Made by a program: the position numbers and the translations under genes
Shown: one piece after another, positions 10,868 to 22,362 of the stretch
Layout of the letters: each line of letters begins with the position of its first letter
Numbering within the stretch: the first letter of the stretch is position 1
Origin: Physcomitrium patens
Lineage: Eukaryota > Streptophyta > Bryopsida > Funariales > Funariaceae
Length of the DNA: 64,000 nucleotides
Assembly: GCF_000002425.4 (NCBI RefSeq)
Contig: NC_037275.1
Span: 3,479,646 to 3,543,645 of the forward strand
Direction: 5' to 3'
Notes under the pieces: generated by a model
Database searches by the model: none
The model's input: only the letters and a program-made list of their open reading frames with translations
What the model was told of the DNA's origin: nothing

Positions 10868-11506
10868 ATGGCGAAGAGAGCTCCAAAAAAACGGCTGGTC
10901 AGGAGAAGAAGAAAACCAGTCGGAAAGAGATCGACATACGCCAGGAGGAGGAAGAGAAGGCAGCTAAAAGATGAGCGAGCAGGGACGGCAAGGAAAAGAC
11001 GGAGGACGGCGGAAATGGAGAGTGAATCCACAGGAGGAAGACGAAGAGATAAGGAAGAGCGCGGATCGAAGAGGAGGCGTCGATGCGAAGAGATCTCTCA
11101 AGAGGAGACCATGACAGAAGAGTCCTACAGAAGCAGCAGTATCAAGCAAGGCAACAGGAGCAACGACGAGACAGGCAAGAGCAGCATCTCAAGCAAGGAA
11201 AAACAGGAGACTGCAAGTGGCACTGAGAGCGAAAGCCCTCGCAGCAGCAGCAGCAGGCGAAAACGGGGAGGGGGCAGCAGCATCAGCAGCAAGGCTGCAA
11301 GTCCCGCATCGAAAACCAGCATTGAAACGGATGCGAGCGAGTCACTGAACCAAGTCACCTTGGAGGCGAAACCAGCCGAGCGAAAACGGGGAAAGGAAGC
11401 TCGGAACGACGAGGACGACGAGGACGACGAAGCAGAAGCAGCAGAAGAAGACAGCCACACCTCCGACGACGACGACGACGAAAGCAGCAGCAGCTCCTGC
11501 TCTTGA
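10868..11506 (+). CDS. Arginine-rich small protein with acidic serine tail
   Basis: Single open frame of 212 codons. Residues 1-72 are strongly basic (MAKRAPKKRLVRRRRKPVG, ARRRKRR, ARKRRR, GSKRRRR). Residues about 80-165 are rich in Ser, Lys and Glu with serine runs. Residues about 178-205 are acidic (runs of Asp/Glu), and the protein ends in a serine run and Cys-Ser. A basic head with an acidic tail is seen in histone-binding proteins, nucleolar proteins and precursors of some sperm basic proteins. I cannot choose among these from sequence alone. It is the divergent partner of the gene at 9529-10218 and shares its start, ending style and leader motif. Repetition of AGC, GAC and GAA codons suggests slippage has lengthened the serine and acidic runs. 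Confidence 0.7.
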   Translation: MAKRAPKKRLVRRRRKPVGKRSTYARRRKRRQLKDERAGTARKRRRTAEMESESTGGRRRDKEERGSKRRRRCEEISQEETMTEESYRSSSIKQGNRSNDETGKSSISSKEKQETASGTESESPRSSSSRRKRGGGSSISSKAASPASKTSIETDASESLNQVTLEAKPAERKRGKEARNDEDDEDDEAEAAEEDSHTSDDDDDESSSSSCS

Positions 11507-11533
11507 CACACACACACACACCCCCCCCCCTCC
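11507..11533. repeat. CA microsatellite and C tract
   Basis: A CA dinucleotide run followed by a run of ten or more C directly after the stop codon, within the probable 3' UTR. Confidence 0.85.
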
Positions 11534-11585
11534 TCCATTCCCCACACACACCCCCAAAATATAACATTCTATCTCTGCCTGCAAT

Positions 11586-11591
11586 AATAAA
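11586..11591 (+). terminator. Poly(A) signal AATAAA
   Basis: Canonical AATAAA about 80 bp after the stop codon of the plus-strand basic-protein gene, followed by a T-rich stretch. Confidence 0.6.
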
Positions 11592-11599
11592 AGTTTTTT

Positions 11600-13085
11600 A
11601 AGTTTCTCATTCATTATTTTTAAGATTTGATTTTAAAAACTTGGAAAGTTAATTATTCGACTTGATGATTAAAAAAACAATTGCCCATGAAAATAATGTA
11701 TAAAAAATATGTTTTAATTTTAAAATTGCAATTTAGTTTAGGAATTTTTTTTTTGCAAATTAAAATTAAGATTTAAATCCGAAAAAACTCTTTAGGTCTA
11801 TCACATGAAATATTTAAATATTTATATTCATGTAAATTTCATAAAAGCCATCAAAAGATACAACATATATTTAAGTCTAATCTAATAAATGTAATCACAA
11901 TCCATTTTATATAGAAAATTAAAAAAACACATCATTTACTAATTTTATGTTGATAATTTGTCAGAGTCAGTCAGAAATATGTGCAATTTTCTTTAAATAA
12001 TTCAAAATAATTAAACATAAATAAATCTGCAATAAAAAGAATAGATTTTACATGTGTGACTATGTACTCTCATGTAGATACAAGTCTAAATAAATTTACA
12101 TAAAATGAGTGACTAAATTTTTTTTATTATCTTAAAATATCTAAGAATTTATTCTATAGGATTCACATTTTTCTTTAAATGTGATTTAAAAAACATTAGA
12201 TTCTATTAAGAATACTCACATTACTAAATTTGATTATAATTTTTTGATTTTTTTATATCATAAATATTGATTTATTTCTATGATATTTAAAATAAAAATA
12301 AATATATATAGACATATTAAAATTTCAAAATGCATACAATTATATATGTACTAATTTTTAAATTTCTAATATTTAAAAAGATAATCTTTATTAAAAGACG
12401 TTGAAGTAAAATCATGAAAAAATATTTAATATCGAATTAAGAAACAATTTAAATTTTTATAAATATATAATTTTATGTGCTACAAAGAGTTTTGTTTTTG
12501 CACATTGCAACAGTAATTCTTGCGTAAATTTTCTAAAAAAAATTGATTTTTAAAAAAAAATATGGTAACTGGGATGCTTAAGGATAAAAACTTTAAAAAT
12601 AAATAAAAAATAATAAAAGACATACTTCAATCTTCTCTATTTAGTAATATTATTTAATTATTTTTAAAATAAGAATCTAGAAGATAATTTTTCCTATTAA
12701 TTAATAAATATAGAGACAAAACTAAGTTCATTTTTAATTTTATTGATGTGTATTTTTCTTTTTTCTTTTTCTTTTTTTTACTTTGTTCTTTCTTCAAGTC
12801 TCTTTAGCATTTTTTATTTTTATGTTTAAATTACTCAAAAAAAGATTCTGGTTGCTTTAACGAAGTAATTATTATTTAATTTTAAAAAACCTATTTTTTA
12901 TTGTTACATATATTTATATTATTTAAATAAATAGTATTAATTAGAAACACATCAAATAAATAACATATTCTAGAAACTTGTGTAAATTTTTAAAGTAAGG
13001 ATTAAATGTACAAGAAACTGTTATACATATAGTTTTATCTTCATAATACCATATAAACTTGTATTATCAATAGCTTCTTAATTCT
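11600..13085. other. AT-rich intergenic DNA
   Basis: No open frame of note, no repeat of obvious structure and no recognisable element. Composition drops sharply at both ends, marking the border of the two gene islands. Confidence 0.5.
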
Positions 13086-14804
13086 CATAAAAATATTTGG
13101 TTGTGTCTAAGTTTGGTACGTGGACTCCGCCGATGTTGCACCTGGACTCCAATTGTTCAAGATTCAAACCTCAAAATGTTGCGAAATCGTCTTGTCTGCG
13201 CTGAAAAAGGAAGAACAGTTGCACCTTTCCTGTTGACTGTGTCAGTTGCTTAACAGGTCTTCAAGTTCCCAGCACGCAGAGAGAAAAAAATGAATGCTCG
13301 GCTGTGGGTCTTTTAGTTTGCCATAACTGATGTTGTGATCCAACTTTGTTCATTAAAAACAATAACTTAATATGTATACCTCGATTTTTGAATTAAATAT
13401 CTAGTACGTGGGGTATTTTTATTTATTTTATTTTTTTGCAGCTTTAGCACGAATGCAATGGAGTGGATGAACCCTTAACCTAACACGCAAAGTATTGGAT
13501 GAGTTCAATCTTTCTATTTCGAGGAAATGGCACACGAAATTGTTCTCAGTGGGCACGTTCCTTTCTTCTCCTCATGTTCTGTTGAGTATAATCCAACTGT
13601 TTTAAAACAAGAGAGGATTCCAAGATACCCGGAATCAAGCTCTGTTCAGCATGCCCTCTGATCAAGTTGTGAGATGAGAATTTAGGACCTAGATTGCAGC
13701 ACTTCCCAATGGTTTGACTGCTTCGGCCATGAAGAATCGGGTTAATTGAGGATGTGGAGACGTCCGAGCAAGGGTAATCTACGAGGACTTGACAACCTTA
13801 CGCTACTCACCAGTATTTGTATTTCGTGTAGCAAATGTTTGTGACCTCAGAGTAGTTCTGAAAAGGACATATTTTGCAGCATCGCTATCCAAATTAATTT
13901 CACAACGTTCAAACTTGCTTACTTCCATCACTTGCTCTTCTGGGAAATCTGATGAAGTAAAGAGAAACACAACCGATCATTTATGACAAGAACTTTGCAG
14001 AAAGGATCATGTCATTGGCAATCGCCAGTTGCCGTACGGAAGTCACTAAGAACAGACCGATTAATGACGCGACCAAACTCAAGAATCCAGTTGGGAGACT
14101 TCGAAAGAAACAGGCTTCATCAATTAAGTGTCAATTTGCTGCTCTATTTTTTATATATTTTATATTTTATTTTATTAATAAAATGACGTGGCCTTCAATG
14201 TAGATGTCAAGGAAGAGAAGCGTAGGTGATTTGTTTTGCACCACACTTAAGTTTATTGCCGACATTCACCACCATGTTGAGTTTGGTGGAGGATGTACAG
14301 ATTACCTGGGTCGGTAGCACGTTGCGCAAATGTCGGATAATTGAACACAATCGACTGCAGCCTTGCGGGGATTTTAAACCCAAAGGGAAAAGTATCAACG
14401 TTTATCGACATTTATGAGAAAGCGTAGTTTACGGTACATGACATGGCAAATTCAATACTAGTGCGTAGTGTTGGAGTTGCAGATTTCCTGATGCTACCTA
14501 TGTGCGCATGTGGTGATTCCTTAGGGAGGAATTGATGCTTGTTGCTATCTTCATTATTTCAAGTAACAGAGATCGCTACTTCTAGAAAATGTAGAAAACG
14601 ATGCGGGGGCGTGTTGGAATAGATGGCGATCGCACAGGCATGCTTCCCAATTCTACACCAGAAGTCATAGTGGCCTCATATGGTTCATGACAAAATCATA
14701 ACTCCAGATCCCCCCTCGCTACTCTGCAACCCTATCATCTGCTGCAGTTGTGTAATTGACTCGCACCATTGCTTACGATTGGACGGAGAGCTGCGAAGCA
14801 GCAA
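13086..14804. other. Gene-island DNA without a recognisable gene
   Basis: Balanced base composition suggests host sequence rather than decayed transposon. Open frames at 13789-13986 and 13983-14186 on the plus strand are short and resemble nothing known. The right part should carry the 3' UTR of the DUF1645-like gene. A non-coding transcript or an unrecognised spliced gene is possible. Confidence 0.35.
14171..14182. terminator. Palindromic poly(A) hexamers TTTATTAATAAA
   Basis: A perfect palindrome that presents AATAAA on both strands. It lies about 620 bp beyond the stop codon of the minus-strand DUF1645-like gene and could end transcripts arriving from either side. No transcript end is demonstrated. 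Confidence 0.3.
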
Positions 14805-16280
14805 TTAGGGACTTCGTGGGAAGGCTGGAGGCGCGATTCTCAAACATCTCTTGAGAATTCCGAATGACCTCTTGGGGTTGCTTCTGAAGTCTGGCCTGCT
14901 CTGGGATCTCTGAGGCAGTGGTTGAGCTTGTGATGGCATGATTGGTGTTCTGAAACAAAATTTCAACCACCAGTCGAGAATTTAATGGCAATCCCAATCT
15001 CGGCACTGGAACAACGCGAGAGAACCTCACATTAATGTAAGCGATGGAGATTGAGAAGAATACCTTGACATCGACCTGGCATTGGAGCGCGACAGCTGCG
15101 GCGTGAGAGCCTTCCTCTCCACTGAGCCAGATTTGTCCAACTCCCTCTTGGAATGTACCACCTGCGCCGCTGAATTCAGTCCCGCCTCTGCGCCTGGCGC
15201 CGCGTTGAATCGCTCGGCTTTTCTGAGTACCTCTTTACTTGATAGCTTGGAAACATCTATCTTCGGAGATGAAGGGAGCTTTTCGGAGTATAGGAAATCG
15301 TGAAGGGTTTTGCTGCCACGCCGTTGCTTTGATTCTTCAAAGAAAGGCCAGAACTCCTTGGAGATACCAACATTGATGAAATTCTCGTCCCCTGACGACG
15401 AAGAAGAGGAAAATGCAGAGGATGTTGACGACGATGCAGAGTCGGTCGATTTATCCGAAAACATTGCATTCACTTCAGGACTCTCCCTCTTGAATATTTT
15501 CAAAGGTGACAATGACCTGAACTTCTGCAGCCTCTGGCAGATGCCGTTTTCTTGCTCTGGCTCCAGCCCCAGAATTGGCCAGGCGGTAGAATGCAGGGCT
15601 CCTCTTTGAGGACTCTTGGACCTCCCACGAAGTGACAGCAGCTTCAATGGTGAGCTGCCCGATCGCGGCTTCCGAAAAGACCCCTGAAGAACTCCCCCAT
15701 CGGAGCCAGGGGATGAATCAGTGGAATCTTTTAACTGTTTCACTGCCTGCAGCCGGGGAGGAAGCGTCAAGGGCAACAGCTGGCCATGAAAGAATAGCTC
15801 GTCAGCGGAGGCAATGGAGGAGTCGTTCAGAGCATGAGTTTCCTCCGGAGGTATGAACCTGGCACTGCTAAAGTCGAAATCGGAGGTGGAGGACTGACGG
15901 GATAGCCTCTCCGGGCTGCTTGATCTGCTCCGCGACCCAAGCTCTCTCTCCTCCACGTCCATTTCACTGGACCCGTCATTGTTCCTGCTACCCCTGCTTC
16001 TTTTTGGAGTGCCAGGCCTGAGCTCCCATTCGAAGGGGACAGCGCAATGGACCTCGCCTAATGGCGTCTCCTCAATTTCCCTAAGCGAAGCTCGTCGGGG
16101 ACTGGTGGGGGCGCTCAGGAAGTAGGGGGTGGAGGTGGTGCTAACCTCATCATCGGAGAATTTGTTGGAACTCCTGTTTCGTCTTGGAGATATGCTGAGA
16201 CGTGCCAAGGTGGCGAGGGTCTCCATCTTCTGAGCTGTCAGTGAGTTTAGTTCCTCGAATGTGCGAAGGGCTTCGAGCAT
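14805..16280 (-). CDS. DUF1645-like plant protein (SAPTSP / PFEWE..PGTPK type), two exons
   Basis: Exon 1 is 16280-15064 and exon 2 is 14949-14805, joined across a 114-bp GT-AG intron (acceptor TTTTGTTTCAG), giving 453 residues. Residues 51-63 hold the FLSAPTSPRR motif, 81-93 hold VPFEWELRPGTPK, and 158-171 hold SADELFFHGQLLPL. These three in this order are the hallmark of plant DUF1645-type proteins, some of which affect organ or grain size in crops. Their biochemical role is unknown. The remainder is serine-rich with SSSP and RS-like runs and no membrane segment. The spliced C-terminus is basic and proline-rich, ending RIAPPAFPRSP. Without splicing, the frame stops after 417 residues, so the C-terminus depends on whether the intron is removed. 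A 65-codon upstream frame (16444-16247) overlaps the start codon and might limit translation if it is transcribed. Confidence 0.75.
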
Positions 16281-17580
16281 GAATATTTAGTGCTGTGCTG
16301 GAGATGATTTACGGATCGACCGGCCCAGAGAACATTCGATTGTCCATGTCGTAACTGCTGAAGAAATCCATGAGGAGACGAGAATGCGGAACCAAAGTAC
16401 TGAGAATTTGCTAATCGAACAGAGTTGGTGGAGAAAGAGGGCACAATGTGTTTGCCGAAGCTAGATCGTCACGTCAGATCCAATGTGAGATGTAAAGCTG
16501 GCGGTGCTCAACGTGGCCGAATTTCGAGAGCTCATAAAAAACATCTGCAGGGAAGGGAGAAACCGCGTCCTTGTGCTTTGTTAGCGCGTCATGAGTGAAT
16601 TGGGAAAGTTGGTAGTCTAGAAGACAAAAAAGAAGCTCACACACTGCATAGCACCAAAATCGGGCAGCTCAATTCGTTCTTTCACAAACACGTGACAGAT
16701 GTTGAACCACGAGATCGAGCAATAGTAAACACACGCATCTCAATAAGCAGAACCTGAAGTTTAGACTCCAATTGTAGCTGTGGCTGGGGATAAGAAACCA
16801 TTATTCAATTCTAAATAGCTAAGTAGCGAAAGAGCACTAGTAGATTTCGAAGTCATTCACCTGCAACCTCAGCTTGATCAGGTTTCAGCCAGTCCAACAA
16901 GCAATCCCCCAAAAATTAACCTCCAGCGAAAGCACTCTGTCCTCACAAAAGACTACCCTTCAAGAAAGATTGGCGAAAAAACGGATTCAGAAGCTGAGAG
17001 CATTGCCGACTGCAAACAAGGAAGTAACGCTACATGACCGACAGAGGTAGGAGAGATTACCTACTTCAAGTTCCGACTCGAAAATTGCACCTCGTGTTAC
17101 CAGTTGTAAGAGCAGTCGCCGTCATGAACCCTCTCTCACGTCGGAATGATCGAATCCTCCACAACAGAGGGGGCGCATCTGGCGTAGATATGCTGGAAGA
17201 GCAGAACTACTGCGACGCGGGTTTTCGGTGGGTCCCACTAGCTCCTTGCCGCTTCTTGGTCTCTGGTCCGATGGAGATAGTGATGACGGTCATTGCGTCT
17301 ACTACGCTGGCCTTTTGGTAAACTGCATGCCTCCGTTTTCAAACTCCAGGGTTGAGTCCACGCATCTGACCGTGTGACTCTGCCTGCTTTCCACTCTGCC
17401 TCTCCTACAACGCATAACCCAGATTCTCCGGGATGAGAGAGTGTTGTTGTGTCTGGGACCTCCCTCCATGCCGCATATTTTTATCTGCTGTGGGCGACCC
17501 CCGTCGGATCCGGTGCAAACAGACATGCCCTCTGAAGTCAAAGCCAATACAGTGATGATGGTACACTCCATGTATTAGTG
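16281..17580. promoter_or_regulatory. 5' flank and promoter of the DUF1645-like gene
   Basis: Balanced composition with no convincing gene. A CACGTG G-box lies at 16689-16694, about 410 bp upstream of the start codon. An open frame at 17034-17321 on the plus strand (95 codons) shows no family features and is not supported as a gene. Confidence 0.4.

Positions 17581-17582
<2 letters not shown>

Positions 17583-17614
<32 letters not shown>
17583..17614. repeat. TA microsatellite
   Basis: Sixteen uninterrupted TA units in otherwise balanced host DNA. Confidence 0.9.
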
Positions 17615-17618
<4 letters not shown>

Positions 17619-18853
17619 TTTTCAGTTATATACTTATGTATCCTTTTGTGTGCTTTACATTGTGAGAACCAGGGTCCGAGATTTTTCAGAACTTCCACAT
17701 CTTGCATTACTGTGGGGTTTTGGGTGACAACTTCTGGGGTTGTACATTTGGTGTCTGGCTGCTGTAACCCTCTCTCACAGCTAGATAAGAGTACTTGGAC
17801 TTGGCTAACTGACACCTACTGTTCACCAAACTCAGTTAGAATGCATTCCTGATAATGTACAAGTCAGTAGCGGTAAACTGAGGGTATATAGATAAATTCC
17901 ATAATGTTTAATGCTATCTCCCAAGCAGTTGAAATTGTAACAACAGAAAAATAAATAAACTTTTTCATCCAGCGTCCACGCATACAACAAATGCAACAAT
18001 AATATTCTTCCAAGATTTATCCATGAGACATGACAGTCGAATAATACTTTTTGACATGTTCTATTCTGTGTGGTTGTCCCCAGAACATATTGTGCTACAT
18101 GTCACATTTCAGCAAGCCAGATGGAATTCCACAATTAATCATGTGCTGGTTTAACTCCGAGGCAATTACTCCAAGGAGAACATTAATGATGTGAAAATTT
18201 GGAGGGGGGCAATGCTTCAGAATGCTTTCAATTGACCACATCTTACAGTAGTTGCTCTTCATTGAAAAATCTGTACCTTGGTCCAGTACTTGGAGATAGA
18301 ATGTCCTTCCGAGGATGACGACAGAAATATGCTGATGAGGAGTGTTGAATGGATGGGTGGATGGATGTGAGAGCAATATAGTTTGGGGTTAATATGAGAA
18401 AGGAAGAAGACTGTTTCACTTTGACAGATGTTGGTGAGGTGGAGCTGGATAAAGAGGTGGCCAGCTCCAATGCCTCCTTTTTCTCCTCTCTCTCACATTA
18501 GCAAGGAGCTTTCTTTGTGAGGGAGTGTATTTTAGGGCTCTGTGATGGAAAGAGGGCATCAAGGAGTTGCAGTATTTTGTCAGTTGGAAGAAACAAGTCA
18601 GTTGTTTCATAGTCTTATCAAGAAAAAAGTGGAAGGGGAAAAAATAAAGTCTTCACAAGACACTTGTGGTCTGAACGGCATTCCCACCGAGTTCAATTGT
18701 GTGGCATGGTAGCCACACAATGACCATACATTCCATCATTCAATTAGTACATCCCACATTATACCTTTGCATTAGTCACATGAAAAATCAAGCTCCCTCC
18801 TCCTTCTCCTTCTTCTACTCCCTTCTCTTTTTTCTTTTTTTTTTTTTTTTTTT

Positions 18854-18890
<37 letters not shown>

Positions 18891-21822
18891 AATATATAAT
18901 ATGCTCATACACAAACACGTAAAAAAGTGTGAGAACAAGCTTTTGGAAATGTGGTCTTGCTGCCCATGTAACGAGTTGCAAAATTTCATTTTCCGGGAGG
19001 CCTGGATTGAAAGCAAGACCAGATTTTTCCTTGCTCGTGCCCAGAAAAGGAATCCCAAAAGTAGAAACCCTGAGCTTACACAGAGGCGGTTTGGGCTTTA
19101 GTCAACTCTTCAGGTTTCAGAATTTTCCCGCAGAAAAAGGGATGGAATCTTCAACATAGTCTGCTGAAAATAGCCTCAAAATCTTGGACTTGCCAATCAA
19201 CAAGTCTTCTGATTGACATTGAGTGAAAAGACTACTGATCTCGCTTTTAAAACTTTCTAAATACATATTCAACTGTAGTTATGACACATGGATGAAGTTT
19301 CAGTATTCATTGGTGCATTCAGAATGACAACTGGCTCTTGGAAAAGAATCACTAAAATTCTAGAGACTTCCATGTCAGGAACCACCAACATTGTTGGATG
19401 ATTACACAGAGAATCAAACCAATTCATGGAATACAAATAAACACTAATATTTGCCCTTGTTGGTCCCTATAGTTTCATGGAATCTGTTATAACTCCAACC
19501 AAATGGCTGGATTTAGTGCATTATTTAATTGTCAAAGAATGCTTCAAAAATTCTTATACACAGAATCAAGTTCAGATTATGATTAATATTATTCTTTATA
19601 CAATAAAACTCTTAGAGTATGGCATGCCAAGAAAACTATATTAAAATAATGTGTTAATTTATTTGAGAAGTTAAAATTACAATTATATATAAACGCTTAT
19701 TTTGACTAGATTACATAGCTCATTGAGAACACAGCTAATTATATCAAATTCTGTATAAAAATATCATATTTTGTATCTGTAGAACCTGAAACAAATAAAA
19801 CACTCTGTAGTATAAAATTTTGAAAGTTTGTGTGATGAGCTTTTTAATATTTTATAATCATCAAACAATCAAGATTATTTTGGTTTCTTGTTTTTGTATT
19901 TATAATTTTCTTTGAAATTTTATTTTAAACTATTAATTACAGATTTCAGAGCAGAATTAAAGCAAGATTCAAAGCTGAAAGTGTGTCCCAATTCCCAAGA
20001 ACAAACATTGTTGAAAGGAAGAGCCAAAAAGGCATTTGAAGGTTGACAACCAAAAAAAACTAAATTGAGTTTTAAGTATTAGTCCCTACAATTAAAAAAA
20101 ATCAGGATCATAATATTGAATTGTTGTGTTGAAATATCTTACCTTGCTTTGATGGACTGGTAGCATGCTTGGATATTCAAAACTAAAAGCTATTGAACAT
20201 GTACCATCTGTTTCAAAGGTTTCCACAGAACCAAAACCAAAATGATGAACTTTCCTTCTTTGTTTCACGAATGTGAATGATGCCCAGAGAGAAATGTGAG
20301 ATGCAAATGTGCAACATTCTGCTTCAACACCATAACAAAAAAGGGGGCAACTCACCACAGAGTGTCTTCCAAAAGAAATGAAGATGCAAATGGCATGAAA
20401 TCAGGAGGCTTGTTGCTGGTGAAGACAAGGGTTCCACTTCACCATCATCCCCCCCTCCCCTCCTGGTTGACACCAAAAGCATGTGAGAAAAAGACACGAG
20501 GCAGCATCATAGCTGCTACTTGACTTTTACACAACTTAAGTAGCTTCATCAACTGTAGATACCCACATATTAAAAGGCATGAGAATGAACATTTTACTCT
20601 AAACTAGGGAAAAAGATTTATCAGCCATATCCATATCATTTCACCAAATGATGTTAAATCCATAAGCTCTCATGGAGACATAATGCCAAAGGCCATCATG
20701 TTAGGGCAGACTCAACCTCACAGAAAGTGTGAGAATGTCTCTCCCTCTTGTTTCCTCTGACCATTTTGCTGCCTCACAGGTTGACTTTTTGCACAGCTAC
20801 TAACCAGATGATATCCTCTGAGACCAATGAGCCTGACAGTGGGCCCAGCCATGGCATACACATTGACTAATCTCTGACCATAGCCTACATGAGCACCATG
20901 TCACCATTGTCAAATTCAAAGGCTGATGCTTATCTTAACAGCACTCATTTCAATCCTATGCCTAATATTGCCAAAATATGGAAAGAGGTCCTTCAAATGT
21001 GTCCACACAGCAACAACTCTGATCCAACTTCCAAGCAGGCTCAAGCTCTCACCCAAGAGCATGAGGAAGAGGGCTTTATTGGCTCAAAGTTCGTGTTTTC
21101 ATTCACATGTTAGGAACCAAGTTGAAAAACTACTGTCACACAGGTTCAAACTCTGCTTCTGGATTGGTACTTGGACAAAGATAAATAAAAAACCAGGTTT
21201 ATAACTTTTTGAAAGCCTCAGGTTGTGTGTGTGTCAAACATCAGCAATGGTCTGGGATACTGATGCAAAATGGTGCTGGTTCAGGATTAAATGCAATTAA
21301 TTGTGTGACCATCTCTAGTTACTAGCTGCAAGCCAAACTAATAGGACTCTCAAATCAACCCAACTTTGAATAACCAAATAATTTGAGTCTTTGCATTGTA
21401 AGGTTCTTTGATGCATAACATGACAACAAAAGGCAACCAGGTTGTATGGAACAGACAATGCCAGGCAGAGCATTGGCCTGCCAGCCCACATCATCTACTC
21501 CTCTTTTCTGCAGACATATATTCATATGAGAGTTTTTTAAGGTTTAAAAATGGTTGAATGGAGCAAATAAAATTGTTTTACAAGATAGGATCAAGATGAC
21601 TGTTCAAAACAAATAGATTGCTATCAACATGAGTTTTACTTGTAATTCAGAAGTGCACCTGAAGGGGAGTTTTAAAAGTAGGAGATAGATGGACCAAACG
21701 TGGAAGCACAGCTTCTGCGGAAGCACCAAAGGGGGTGGGAATCCCCCCAATATAAGCAAATTTATGGATTTGAATGAATTTATTGTAGCACATAATGAGT
21801 GGACTAGCTGGAAGCATTATCA
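17615..21822. other. Host-like intergenic DNA, no gene recognised
   Basis: About 4.2 kb of moderately AT-rich but not transposon-like sequence. The longest open frames (18095-18376 minus, 20092-20358 minus, 20889-21113 plus) lack any family resemblance and are interleaved on both strands as chance frames are. An unrecognised non-coding transcript cannot be excluded. Confidence 0.4.
18792..18886. repeat. Polypyrimidine tract, T run and TA microsatellite
   Basis: A CT-rich stretch passes into a long T run ending near 18854, then into TA repeats from about 18858. Confidence 0.85.
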
Positions 21823-22362
21823 GAGAAGGGGAGAAACCTCAACCTCCATAGGGTCACTACAACATTAGAGAAGGAAAGAAACCTCAACCTCCATAGAGTC
21901 ACCGCAACATCAAAGAAGGAAAGAAACCTTGACCTCTGTAGGGTCACCACAACATCAGAGAAGAGAGAAAACTTCAACCTCTATAGGATCACTACAACAT
22001 CAAAGAAGGGGAAAAATCTCAACCTCTACAAGATGACCACAACATTGGAGAAAGGTGGAAACCTCAACCTCCATAGGATCACCACAACATCAGGGAAGGA
22101 AGGAAACTTCAACCTCCATAGTGACACTATAACATCAAAGAAGGGATGAAACCTTAACCTTAATAGGGTCACCACAACATTAGAGAAGGGAAGAAACCTC
22201 AATCTCTATAGGATCACCGTAATATTAGAGAAGGGAGGAAATCTCAACGTCTATAAGGTCACTATAACATAAGAGAAGGGAAGAAATCTCAAATTCCATA
22301 GGATCAGTGCAATATCAGAAAAAGGAGGAAACCTCAACCTCCATAGGAATACTATAATATTT
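21823..22362. repeat. 45-bp minisatellite, 12 units
   Basis: Twelve consecutive units of exactly 45 bp, each close to GAGAAGGGAGGAAACCTCAA followed by a CCTCCATAGGGTCACCACAACATCA-type half (described here by its two halves). Units differ mainly by single base changes with no length change. Because 45 is a multiple of three, one frame reads a 15-residue repeat (EKGRNLNLHRVTTTL) that is open in most units, with about two stop codons over the array. No flanking gene is visible. Confidence 0.9.

Noticed and set aside
11125-11547. Antisense frames of 140, 90 and 70 codons opposite the plus-strand basic-protein gene
   Set aside because: They are shadows of AGC/GAC/GAA repeats and end in low-complexity Leu/Ser/Val runs. 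The sense frame has the leader motif and poly(A) signal.
17034-17815. Several overlapping open frames on both strands
   Set aside because: No family resemblance, interleaved on both strands, and some run through a TA microsatellite.
18095-19159. Cluster of short open frames on both strands
   Set aside because: Chance frames around a T run and TA array, with no shared splice logic or motifs.
20889-21204. Two overlapping plus-strand frames of 74 and 92 codons
   Set aside because: They lie in different frames of the same DNA and neither resembles a protein family.
21823-22362. CRISPR-like array
   Set aside because: Head-to-tail minisatellite without unique spacers, in plant nuclear DNA.
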